Below, piece by piece: positions 47,541 through 54,973 of a stretch of DNA of 64,000 nt. The DNA comes from Sphingomicrobium flavum. Its GTDB lineage: Bacteria > Pseudomonadota > Alphaproteobacteria > Sphingomonadales > Sphingomonadaceae. The stretch's first letter is position 1. The number at the start of each line of letters is the position of its first letter. The notes below the pieces were generated by a model that was given only the letters and a program-made list of their open reading frames with translations, did no database searches and was not told the DNA's origin. The stretch is from NCBI RefSeq assembly GCF_024721605.1, contig NZ_CP102630.1, positions 1,240,001-1,304,000 of the forward strand, read 5' to 3'. The translations under genes and the position numbers were made by a program.

Positions 47541-47569
47541 CCTATAGTCGCCGCGCCCCTACAAAGCAA
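47541..47569 (-). promoter_or_regulatory. candidate rpsA promoter and long leader
   Basis: On the minus strand TTGCTT (complement of 47564-47569) and TATAGG (complement of 47541-47546) are 17 bases apart, giving a leader of roughly 235 bases before rpsA. The leader contains a CAGGC-TTTTTT-GCCTG hairpin. The rest of the 47570-47835 gap shows nothing I can name. Confidence 0.55.
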
Positions 47570-47835
47570 GGGCATGGCGAACTCCGCCAGCTTGCAAGAA
47601 TCGGGCATTTGGACTAGAGGCGCTGGCGCGCAGCATGGGGCTGCGCCCTTCGGGAGACAACCGTTGCTGGATCAAAGGTCGCGATATTGCGGACTGTCCG
47701 GCAGTCATCCCACCCAGCCGTAGAACGGCGCTGTCCTTGGCGCCGCGGTGAAGGTGGAATGCTGCCGCGGCTCGTCTGATCATCGAAACAGATTTTACTG
47801 CCGGGCATCCGTGTGCCCTGCATGGACAGGCATTT

Positions 47836-49785
47836 ATGTTGAACCAATTCAAATTGGTGCGGAGCATCATGCTGCGCATCGGCCAAGGGCTGCCGAACAA
47901 GCACAAGCTGGCCAAGGCGCTCAGGAAATGGGCGAAAGAACAGAAGGAATGGCTTGCCATCGAGCATGATGGCCGGATCGAGGGACTATTGCATGCGCTC
48001 GGCGCCGCGCAGCGGGAGGAGGAAAGCCCGCTCGCGCTGATGCTGTGCGAGGCATTGTCGGACCGGCTCGACTTTGACGAGGCGGAACGGCTGCTGCTGC
48101 GCCTGGTCGTCGCGCGCGCGCAACTGCCCTTCGTCCATTCGCTGTTCGTGGCGATCAACGGCGCCGGGATCAGCAGCGTTCGGCTGATCGGGCAAATGAT
48201 CGGCTGGGAAGGCAATGAAGCGATGCGCCGAATGCGCCGCAGCAAGCCTGCCCGGCTTGGCCTGTTATCATTGTCGAGCGACCAGCAGGGCCAACAATTC
48301 ATCACCACCGGCGACCCGCTGGATCGGCTGCTGGACAAGGCCAGCGGGGTGGACGACGCCTTGATCGACAACATGGTCGGCGCGCGCCAGCCCTGCCCGC
48401 TGGGCCGGACCGATTTTGGCCATGTCGCGCCCTTCGATCATCTGGTGGCGCTCCTCAAGGGAGCAACCCGAGAAGGCGCCGAGGGCGTCAACATCCTCAT
48501 CCACGGCCCGCCGGGGACCGGCAAGACCGAGTTGGCCCGCGTTCTTGCCAACGAAGCCGGCCTGGCGCTGCACGCCGTGGGCGAGATCAACGAATGGGGC
48601 GAGGAGCCGCTACGTTATGAACGCGTCCTGGCATTCCAGCTGGCGCAAAGCCTGCTGGCATCGGGCCATCCCGCCGCGATCCTGTTCGACGAGATGGAAG
48701 ATCTGATCGGCGACACCAAGCCGACCCAGGGGGGCTGGATGACCAGCCGTCCCGGCAGCAAGATTATCGTCAACCGCCTGCTGGAAAATAACAAGGTGCC
48801 GGTGATCTGGACCACCAATACGATCGGCAATGTCGAGCCCGCTCTGCTACGGCGGATGACGCATGTGCTGCGCCTGGGTCCGCCGCCGCCATCGGCCGCG
48901 CAGCGGATCCTGCAGCGGATCGAACGCGACGAAGATACGGGTCCCCTGCCCGCCCTCGCGGCGCTTGCCCAGCGCGAAGCGGGTGCAACCACCGTCCTGC
49001 GGGTGGCGGCCAAGGCGGCGCGGTTGAGCGGCGATGAGCGCGGGGCCGAGATTACGGCCACCTCGCTGCTGTCGGCCATCAATGGTGACGGCATGGTCAA
49101 CCGCGCCGAAGCGCCCTTCGATCCGGCGCTCATCCACGCGGACCGTTCGCTCGCCAATCTCGAACAGCGTCTGTCCGCCAGCCACGCGCAGGATGCGACG
49201 CTCCTGCTCGCAGGCGCTTCGGGGACCGGCAAAAGTGCGCTTGCCCGCTATCTGGCGCGGGTGATGGATCGCCCGCTAATCACCGCCCGCGCCGGCGATC
49301 TGCTCGCCAGCAGCGATGCGACCGTCGCTCTCGCCCAGCTTTTCCTCTCAGCCCGGCAGAACGAGGCGATCCTCCTGTTCGACGAGGCGGAAAGCCTGTT
49401 GCCCGACCGCAGCGCGCTCGGCGGGGCAATGGATGTACGGCTGGTCAACGATGTGCTGGCGCGCATGGACGATCATCCGCTGCCTATCTTTGCGGCCACA
49501 CAGGCGACTGAGCGGTTCGATCCTGCCGCGCGGCGACGCTTCGTCCACCGCCTTGCGCTGGGTCCCGTCGCCTCTCAGTCGCTCGACCCTGCGGCGCGTC
49601 ATTTCTTCGCGCGGCCTGCACCCGAAGGGCTGGCGGCGCTGGAGGGGTTGGTGCTGGGCGATTTCGCGGTCGTCGCCAAACGGCTGCGCCATGGCGATCC
49701 GGTGGATGATCGCCAATTGCTGGCGGAACTGGCGCTTGAACTGCGCACGGCAGAGTCCGCCGCGCCGTTCGGCTTCACCTTCTAA
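47836..49785 (+). CDS. tandem AAA+ ATPase of unknown function
   Basis: The 649-residue protein has a basic helical N-terminus (MLNQFKLVRSIMLRIGQGLPNKHKLAKALRKW), a helical domain to about 200, and two AAA+ modules. The first has Walker A GPPGTGKT (224-231) and Walker B AILFDEMEDL (281-290) with sensor-1 IWTTNTIG. The second has GASGTGKS (about 461-468) and ILLFDEAESLLPDR with AATQATERFDPAARRRF as arginine finger region. Such double AAA proteins act as remodellers or unfoldases (COG0464-like); no substrate is evident. The gene sits on the opposite strand between cmk and rpsA and overlaps the cmk end by four bases. ATG 47836 is chosen as start. Confidence 0.82.
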   Translation: MLNQFKLVRSIMLRIGQGLPNKHKLAKALRKWAKEQKEWLAIEHDGRIEGLLHALGAAQREEESPLALMLCEALSDRLDFDEAERLLLRLVVARAQLPFVHSLFVAINGAGISSVRLIGQMIGWEGNEAMRRMRRSKPARLGLLSLSSDQQGQQFITTGDPLDRLLDKASGVDDALIDNMVGARQPCPLGRTDFGHVAPFDHLVALLKGATREGAEGVNILIHGPPGTGKTELARVLANEAGLALHAVGEINEWGEEPLRYERVLAFQLAQSLLASGHPAAILFDEMEDLIGDTKPTQGGWMTSRPGSKIIVNRLLENNKVPVIWTTNTIGNVEPALLRRMTHVLRLGPPPPSAAQRILQRIERDEDTGPLPALAALAQREAGATTVLRVAAKAARLSGDERGAEITATSLLSAINGDGMVNRAEAPFDPALIHADRSLANLEQRLSASHAQDATLLLAGASGTGKSALARYLARVMDRPLITARAGDLLASSDATVALAQLFLSARQNEAILLFDEAESLLPDRSALGGAMDVRLVNDVLARMDDHPLPIFAATQATERFDPAARRRFVHRLALGPVASQSLDPAARHFFARPAPEGLAALEGLVLGDFAVVAKRLRHGDPVDDRQLLAELALELRTAESAAPFGFTF

Positions 49786-50420
49786 CCGATCCGCGCATCG
49801 ACGAGGCGGATGGCTTCGGCCACGGCTTCGTCGATGCCCAGATTGCTGGTGTCCAGCAGGTCCGCATCCTCGGCCTGCACCAGCGGGGCGGCGGCGCGGT
49901 CGCTGTCGCGCTGGTCGCGGGCGCGGATGTCGGCGAGGACCTCGTCATAATGGGCGTTGGCACCGCGTGCCTGCAATTCGCCAAAGCGCCGTTCCGCGCG
50001 CACTTCGGGCGAGGCGGTCACGAACAGCTTGGAGGTGGCGGTGGGATAGATCACCGTGCCGATGTCGCGCCCGTCCAGCACCGCGCCTGAGGGCTGGCCG
50101 GCAAATTCTTCCTGCCGTTCCTTGAGGATCTGGCGCACTGCCGGATAGGCCGAAACGCGGCTGGCAAGCTCGCCGATCGTCTCGCTGCGCAATTCGGGAT
50201 CGTCGGGATCGATATTGCCGATTTCGCGCGCCGCGCCGGCAGCCTCGAATTCCTCGCCCGGATCGCCGCCAAAGCGCCACAACGCCAGGGCGGCCGAGCG
50301 GTAGAGCATGCCGGTATCCATGTGCGGCAGGCCATAATGGCGAGCGAGCGCCTTGGCGATGGTGCCCTTGCCCGACGCGGCGGGTCCATCGACGGCGATG
50401 ACAAGTCTGCGAGAATTCAT
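49782..50420 (-). CDS. cmk: cytidylate kinase
   Basis: The 212-residue P-loop kinase begins LVIAVDGPAASGKGTIAKALARHYGLPHMDTGMLYRSAAL, the standard cytidylate kinase signature, and continues with SRVSAYPAVRQILKERQEEFA, LDGRDIGTVIYPTATSKLFVTAS and RDQRDSDRAAAPLVQAEDADLLDTSNL. It phosphorylates CMP/dCMP. In many Proteobacteria cmk is directly followed by rpsA; here the tandem-AAA gene, on the other strand, lies between. The ribosome binding site is weak. Confidence 0.96.
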   Translation of the reverse strand: MNSRRLVIAVDGPAASGKGTIAKALARHYGLPHMDTGMLYRSAALALWRFGGDPGEEFEAAGAAREIGNIDPDDPELRSETIGELASRVSAYPAVRQILKERQEEFAGQPSGAVLDGRDIGTVIYPTATSKLFVTASPEVRAERRFGELQARGANAHYDEVLADIRARDQRDSDRAAAPLVQAEDADLLDTSNLGIDEAVAEAIRLVDARIG

Positions 50421-50513
50421 GGCAATGCTTTGACAGCGCCCCAAGGCTATGGCAAGGCGCGCGCCGATCGGCGGATTGCCATTTCCGCCAGAACCCAGAC
50501 AAGGACGATATTC

Positions 50514-50840
50514 ATGGTCAAACCCGAATGGGGCACCAAGCGGACCTGCCCCAAATGTTCGACCCGCTTTTATGACCTGGGCAATGAAGACCCGGTCACC
50601 TGCATCGAATGCGGCGAGGAATGGATTCCAGAGCCCGTGCTGAAGTCCAAGCAGCCGATGCCGTTCGAGGAGTCGGACGAGAAGAAGAAGAAAGACGACG
50701 AGGATCTCGCCGCCGACGATCTCGACGTCGATGTCGATGACGATGATGGCGGCAGCGCCGATGACGATGTCGACCTCGATACCGGCGATGAAGACCTGGC
50801 GGTCGTCAAGACCAGCGACGACGACGCCGACGACAATTAA
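50514..50840 (+). CDS. FYDLN-type acidic protein (TIGR02300)
   Basis: The 108-residue protein starts with a zinc-ribbon-like part: GTKRTCPKCSTRFYDLGNEDPVTCIECG with two CxxC pairs; the family name motif FYDLN appears as FYDLG. The remaining two thirds are extremely acidic (long Asp/Glu runs, e.g. LDVDVDDDDGGSADDDVDLD) and probably disordered. The family is restricted to Alphaproteobacteria and has no known function; a transcription-related role is often suggested from the zinc ribbon. AAGGACGA precedes the ATG. It is divergent from cmk. Confidence 0.93.
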   Translation: MVKPEWGTKRTCPKCSTRFYDLGNEDPVTCIECGEEWIPEPVLKSKQPMPFEESDEKKKKDDEDLAADDLDVDVDDDDGGSADDDVDLDTGDEDLAVVKTSDDDADDN

Positions 50841-50909
50841 GCGGTCCGCGCCGCAGGCATTTTGGGGTTGCATCGCGCTCCAAAAGCCTTAAACGGCGCG
50901 ACTGCAGAT

Positions 50910-51028
<119 letters not shown>

Positions 51029-51054
51029 CCCCAGCGCGAATGATCGCGCGACGG

Positions 51055-51142
51055 ATGGCATATTAGAGGTCAGGGGTTCGATCCTCCTTAAGCTCCAACA
51101 TCACCCCAAAGGGCGCTTCGCAAGAGGCTCCCTTTTCGATTC
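51055..51142 (+). pseudogene. decayed duplicate of the tRNA-Ala 3' half and terminator
   Basis: From ATGGCA onward it aligns with 50941-51028: the stretch AGAGGTCAGGGGTTCGATCC is identical, then CTCCTTAAGCTCCAACATCACC replaces CCCTCGGCTCCACCATCACC and the terminator stem has lost pairing. The 5' half of the tRNA is missing, so it cannot be a functional tRNA. Confidence 0.85.
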
Positions 51143-51166
51143 CAGGCAGACCTTGCCCCGGGAATG

Positions 51167-51193
51167 AAAAAGGCGCCCGGGGCGGACGCCTTT
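51167..51193 (-). terminator. intrinsic terminator after the acidic lipoprotein gene
   Basis: On the minus strand AAAGGCGTCC and GGGCGCCTTTTT form a stem around CGCCCC. Confidence 0.7.
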
Positions 51194-51215
51194 CTCCTTT
51201 GTCGAACGATGGCCG

Positions 51216-51461
51216 TCAGATGCGATCGTCAGGATTGCCTTCGTCGCCCATGTCATCGGCTTCATCGATCAGGCGATCGTCGGGATTTCCCCGATCGTCG
51301 CCATCCTCGCCCATGTCATTGCCCATGTCGTTTGCCATGGCAGCGCCATCATCCATCATCGGTTCTTCGACGACGTCGACATTCTCGACTTCGGCCGCTT
51401 CCTGTTCGGCGCACGCGGCAAGCCCGAGCGCCAGCGCGCTCATCATGATCAACTTCTTCAT
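51216..51461 (-). CDS. small acidic lipoprotein
   Basis: The 81-residue protein has the signal MKKLIMMSALALGLAAC with lipobox LAAC, followed by an acidic, low-complexity region rich in Asp, Glu, Met and Asn (MANDMGNDMGEDGDD, then two NPDDR units). The double NPDDR repeat and methionine content are distinctive; metal binding is possible but unproven. It resembles in style the lipoproteins at 4158-4668. GGGAGAATGAC precedes the ATG; a terminator follows at 51167-51193. No family recognised. Confidence 0.7.
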   Translation of the reverse strand: MKKLIMMSALALGLAACAEQEAAEVENVDVVEEPMMDDGAAMANDMGNDMGEDGDDRGNPDDRLIDEADDMGDEGNPDDRI

Positions 51462-51495
51462 GTCATTCTCCCTGTAAAGTTATCCTTCACGCGCA

Positions 51496-53502
51496 CTAGA
51501 ACTCACCCCGTGCCACGGCTTCCAGCCGCTCGCGCCATTCGGTCGCGAGATCGGGGGTCCCGAGCGCGATACGCGCCCAGTAGATGGCGTCCGAGCGGGA
51601 AATGCCCCGTCCCTTGGCCTTGGTCAGCTCCAGCGCAATCAGTTGCTGCGCCATCGCTTCCCCTTCGGATGCGGCGAAAAAGCATCGCCGCGCCCGCATC
51701 TCGAATTGCTGCTGTTCGCTCGACCAAAGACACAGCCACAGATTGGCTGCGGTATCGCCCTCGTCGGCCAGGGCATTGAGCGCCGCGAAATGCACGGCCG
51801 GCTCTTCACCGCGGATCATGAGCTCATAATGTGAGCGGGCATGACCGACATTGGCGGCATCGCGCAACACCGCCAGTCGCTCGGCATCGTCCGCCTCGCC
51901 GATCAAGCGATCCGCATAGGCTTCGGCCAAACGGAATGTGGCCTTGAGATATCCTTTCTCCCGCGCCGCGCGGTAGAGCTCGAGCGCCCCGCGCCCGTCA
52001 TAGGCCAACTGCATCCGCGTGGCATATTCGGCATAGCGCGCGAGGCCATACAGACCGGCGGGATGATCGGCCGCAGCCGATCGCTCGAAATGGACGCGCG
52101 CCTGGTCCAGATCGCGCGGCATGACGATGCCTTCGAAATGCATCACGCCCAGCAGATAGGCAGCGACGGCATCGCCCTGCTCGCTCAGCGTCAGCAGCTT
52201 CTGGGGGCTGGTGCCTGCGAACCCGTCGGACCCGCCCAGCACTGCCAGAATCAACTGCTCGTCATCGGTTTTCTCCAGCACACCGACGGCAATATCCAGA
52301 TGGTCGAAGGCCGGCAGCATGAAGAGCATGCCTCCGCCCCCGCCGCCGCCGAGGACGCCCGCCGCCGCAGGCTGAATCTCTTCCTCGCTGACAAGCGTCC
52401 GGAGCATCCAGACCCATTCCGGATTGAGCGGATCGGCGCGCCATATCCGCAACTGCTCATTATCGGGCATTTCGGCCAATTGTTCGTCGAGGAAGGCGAT
52501 GATTATTTTCTTTTCCTCTTCGGCCGCCAGCGCATCCAGCTCTGCCTGGCGCGCTGCATCGATGGCGGCATCGCCATCGCTGGTCACGGCTGCCTCGGCA
52601 CGCTGGAAAACGGAGACCGGCGGACGAAAATAAAAGCGCGCATCCATCCGCGTCGCCGCCACGGGACCCTGCTGGGGTTGCAATCCCTTGGTCACGCCCT
52701 TCACGTCACGGCGGACATATTTGTAGAAATCGGCCAACTCGATACCGGGATAGCGCAGCATGTTGAGGACCGCAGCCGCAAAAGGGCTTGCCGGTGCATT
52801 GGGCGGCACCGCGTCATAGGCCGATTCCGATGGGCCTGCCGAATAGATGACCCCGCTATTGTCGACATTGATGGCGCCAAAATGCTGCGGCGTCTCGCCA
52901 TTCATCGGCCCGTCCATCTCGATCACCGCGCCGCTGGTGCGACAGGCATCGAGGAAGAAGATCGACAATTTCTTCGCCGTCGAAGCGGTGATGAGGTCCG
53001 CCATCCGGATATGCTGGTCATCGACAAGGAGCTGCGGCACCTTGGCCGGTGCATCGACCGGGACAAGATAATTATGCTGGTCGAATTCGAACCCGTGCCC
53101 GGCATAATAGACCAGCGCGACATCGGCGTCGGCCGCCTTGATCGCAAAATCCTTCATTGCCTGCCTCAGCGTGGCATGGTCGGCATTCTTGATCAGCGTG
53201 ACGTCGAACGCCTGCTCCGCGCCGGCCTCTGCCGCAAGCATCAACCCCGTCGATCCAAACTGCGGGTTACGCAGGGCTGCCGCGATCCGGTCGGCATCGC
53301 TGCCGGCATTGGGCAGGTCCTTCCAGGCCGTGTCGTTGGCATAGTCGCCATTGCCGATGACCAGCGCCACGCGCTTGCCGTCGACGATTTCCAGTTCCTC
53401 GAGCGGATCGAGCGGGGAAAGCGGTTGAGCCTGCGCCGGCATGGGCAGCGCAAGCGGGATCAATCCCGCCAGGAGCCATGCCGATCCGCGCCGATTTGCC
53501 AT
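51496..53502 (-). CDS. exported caspase-fold (metacaspase-like) protease with Sel1-type repeats
   Basis: The 668-residue protein starts at ATG 53502 after GGGGGGACGG and has a signal peptide (WLLAGLIPLALPMPAQAQ). Residues ~43-260 form a peptidase C14 domain: KRVALVIGNGDY, the catalytic histidine in VYYAGHGFE (His136) and the catalytic cysteine in FFLDACRTSG (Cys187). A charged helix and glycine run (VLGGGGGGGM) lead to a C-terminal half of Sel1/TPR-like repeats (AAYLLGVMHFEGIVMPRDLDQARVHFERSA, LYRAAREKGYLKATFRLAEAYADR). Bacterial metacaspases usually cut after Arg or Lys. A trypsin-fold zymogen gene starts 100 bases away on the other strand. A periplasmic location is predicted, unlike cytosolic immune caspases. 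Confidence 0.88.
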   Translation of the reverse strand: MANRRGSAWLLAGLIPLALPMPAQAQPLSPLDPLEELEIVDGKRVALVIGNGDYANDTAWKDLPNAGSDADRIAAALRNPQFGSTGLMLAAEAGAEQAFDVTLIKNADHATLRQAMKDFAIKAADADVALVYYAGHGFEFDQHNYLVPVDAPAKVPQLLVDDQHIRMADLITASTAKKLSIFFLDACRTSGAVIEMDGPMNGETPQHFGAINVDNSGVIYSAGPSESAYDAVPPNAPASPFAAAVLNMLRYPGIELADFYKYVRRDVKGVTKGLQPQQGPVAATRMDARFYFRPPVSVFQRAEAAVTSDGDAAIDAARQAELDALAAEEEKKIIIAFLDEQLAEMPDNEQLRIWRADPLNPEWVWMLRTLVSEEEIQPAAAGVLGGGGGGGMLFMLPAFDHLDIAVGVLEKTDDEQLILAVLGGSDGFAGTSPQKLLTLSEQGDAVAAYLLGVMHFEGIVMPRDLDQARVHFERSAAADHPAGLYGLARYAEYATRMQLAYDGRGALELYRAAREKGYLKATFRLAEAYADRLIGEADDAERLAVLRDAANVGHARSHYELMIRGEEPAVHFAALNALADEGDTAANLWLCLWSSEQQQFEMRARRCFFAASEGEAMAQQLIALELTKAKGRGISRSDAIYWARIALGTPDLATEWRERLEAVARGEF

Positions 53503-53602
53503 TGCCGTCCCCCCGGAACCAGCCAACACAGATGGCCTACTAACAAAAAGCAATGAACTGCGATAGGGATATGCGCATATCAGGGTCGCAGGGGGCAAAG
53601 AG

Positions 53603-54574
53603 ATGCCGGATTGGATCATGTCACTGGCCGCGCTGGCAGCGCAGGAAGCGACCTTTCCCGACAATGCCGATGAACGCTATTTCTCGCCTGACTTGACGCA
53701 GGTGGAGGCCGATGTGCCCGAAACCTGCCCTGCCGAGACGATGGATGCCGAGGGCAATTGTCCCGGTCGACGGATCGTGTCCGACAATGCGGTCGAGGTG
53801 AAACCGGGTGAAGCGCCGTGGCAGGTCTCGATCCAGTCGTTCAAATGGGATTACACGCCCGCCGAGCTCCGCCGCGCCGGAAAGGCCGAATGGGAAGTGC
53901 GCCATATGTGCGGGGGTACGCTGATCGGCGGCCGCTGGGTGCTGACCGCCGCCCATTGCCTTTCCGACGAGCGACTGAAGAAGGATTTCGACCTGCGCGT
54001 GCGCGTCGGGGCGACCGATCTGGGCTCGGGCAAGGGCTGCGAATTCAAGGTCGGCCCCAAGCGTTTCCGTCACAAGTCATGGACCAAGGACACCAAGGTC
54101 CACGACATCGGGGTCATGGAGTTGCTGCCCCACCGCAACCGAAGCTGCGAAACATTGCTCAAATCGGTGATCACGCTGCAGGTCGAGCGTGAAGAACCGC
54201 CGACCGCGCAGATGCTGCAGGTCATGGGCTGGGGCAAAACCAAGAATGTCGAAGGCAATACGGGCTCGGCGCACCTGCTGGCGGCGGATACCGTCTATCT
54301 CGATTATCAGGCCTGCCGGCAGCGGCTTGGCGATCAGCGGGTGGTCTATGCCAGTATCTGCGCCTTCAAGGAGGCAAGCTCGGCCTGCCAGGGCGATAGC
54401 GGCGGCCCGCTGATCTGGCGGCGCGAGGGTAAGCCGGTGCAAGTCGGCATCGTCAGCTGGGGCAAGGGCTGTGCCGAGCGGCGCAAGCCGGGCGTCTATG
54501 TCCGCCTCGACGAATATATTCCCTGGATCGAGGAAAAGACCGACCTCAAATTGCGGCCGCGCCGGACACGATAG
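53603..54574 (+). CDS. trypsin-fold serine protease with zymogen-like prodomain
   Basis: The 323-residue protein has an S1 protease domain: VLTAAHC with His118, HDIGVMEL with Asp168 and ACQGDSGGPL with Ser266. Residues 1-57 are a prodomain ending GNCPGRR, followed by IVSDNAVEVKPGEAPWQVSI, the equivalent of the mature chymotrypsin N-terminus (R|IVxx). Activation should therefore need cleavage after Arg57. The pocket position six residues before the catalytic Ser is serine, suggesting chymotrypsin-like rather than trypsin-like preference. The N-terminus (MPDWIMSLAALAAQ) is a poor signal peptide, but the many cysteines imply an oxidising compartment. No upstream in-frame start exists before a TAG. 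Confidence 0.88.
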   Translation: MPDWIMSLAALAAQEATFPDNADERYFSPDLTQVEADVPETCPAETMDAEGNCPGRRIVSDNAVEVKPGEAPWQVSIQSFKWDYTPAELRRAGKAEWEVRHMCGGTLIGGRWVLTAAHCLSDERLKKDFDLRVRVGATDLGSGKGCEFKVGPKRFRHKSWTKDTKVHDIGVMELLPHRNRSCETLLKSVITLQVEREEPPTAQMLQVMGWGKTKNVEGNTGSAHLLAADTVYLDYQACRQRLGDQRVVYASICAFKEASSACQGDSGGPLIWRREGKPVQVGIVSWGKGCAERRKPGVYVRLDEYIPWIEEKTDLKLRPRRTR

Positions 54575-54638
54575 ACAAAAGGAAGACGGCGCCCCCTTGC
54601 GGAGACGCCGTCCTTGGTCCTTCGGTGGTGAGAACTAC

Positions 54639-54797
54639 TTAGAGTTCAGCAGCCACTTCGTTGAAGGTGGTGTCGAGGCCGTCACCGATGGCGCCCATGG
54701 CACCAATCGCGGCAACCGCGATCAGAGCAGCAATCAGGCCATATTCAATGGCAGTCGCACCGTCGTTGTTCTTCAGCATCTTGAAAAGCTTGGTCAT
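54639..54797 (-). CDS. Flp-type type IVb pilin
   Basis: The 52-residue protein has a short basic leader (MTKLFKMLKNNDG), the processing region and Flp signature ATAIEYGLIAALIAVAAIGAMGAIG with the conserved Glu five residues into the mature pilin, and a short tail. AAGGAG lies before ATG 54797. Flp pilins form Tad adhesion pili and are processed by a TadV/CpaA peptidase. None of the tad/cpa assembly genes are in the window, so this is a solitary pilin gene or its cluster lies elsewhere. Confidence 0.92.
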   Translation of the reverse strand: MTKLFKMLKNNDGATAIEYGLIAALIAVAAIGAMGAIGDGLDTTFNEVAAEL

Positions 54798-54973
54798 CAC
54801 TGGTCTCCTTAAGTTCCACAATCTACGCGGGGCTGACCCCCGTGATCCCTTGCGAGACATTCCCCGCGTTGGATGAGACCCAAATACGCCTTAAGGAGTT
54901 GAAAAAGGTTTAAACTGGCCGGTAAATTTTCGTTTACGACAAAATTGTTTTACACGGTTTTCCGCCGTTTTTG

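Noticed and set aside
46045-47547. 500-residue plus-strand open frame opposite rpsA
   Set aside because: It mirrors the S1 codons; repeated acidic and aromatic strings have no family resemblance and rpsA is certain.
51841-53556. 571-residue plus-strand open frame opposite the caspase-fold gene
   Set aside because: Antisense shadow: His/Arg/Ile-rich without domains, while the minus strand shows signal peptide, catalytic motifs and repeats.
51496-54574. Gasdermin-type immune operon
   Set aside because: No gasdermin-like pore protein is encoded nearby and the caspase-fold protein carries a signal peptide.
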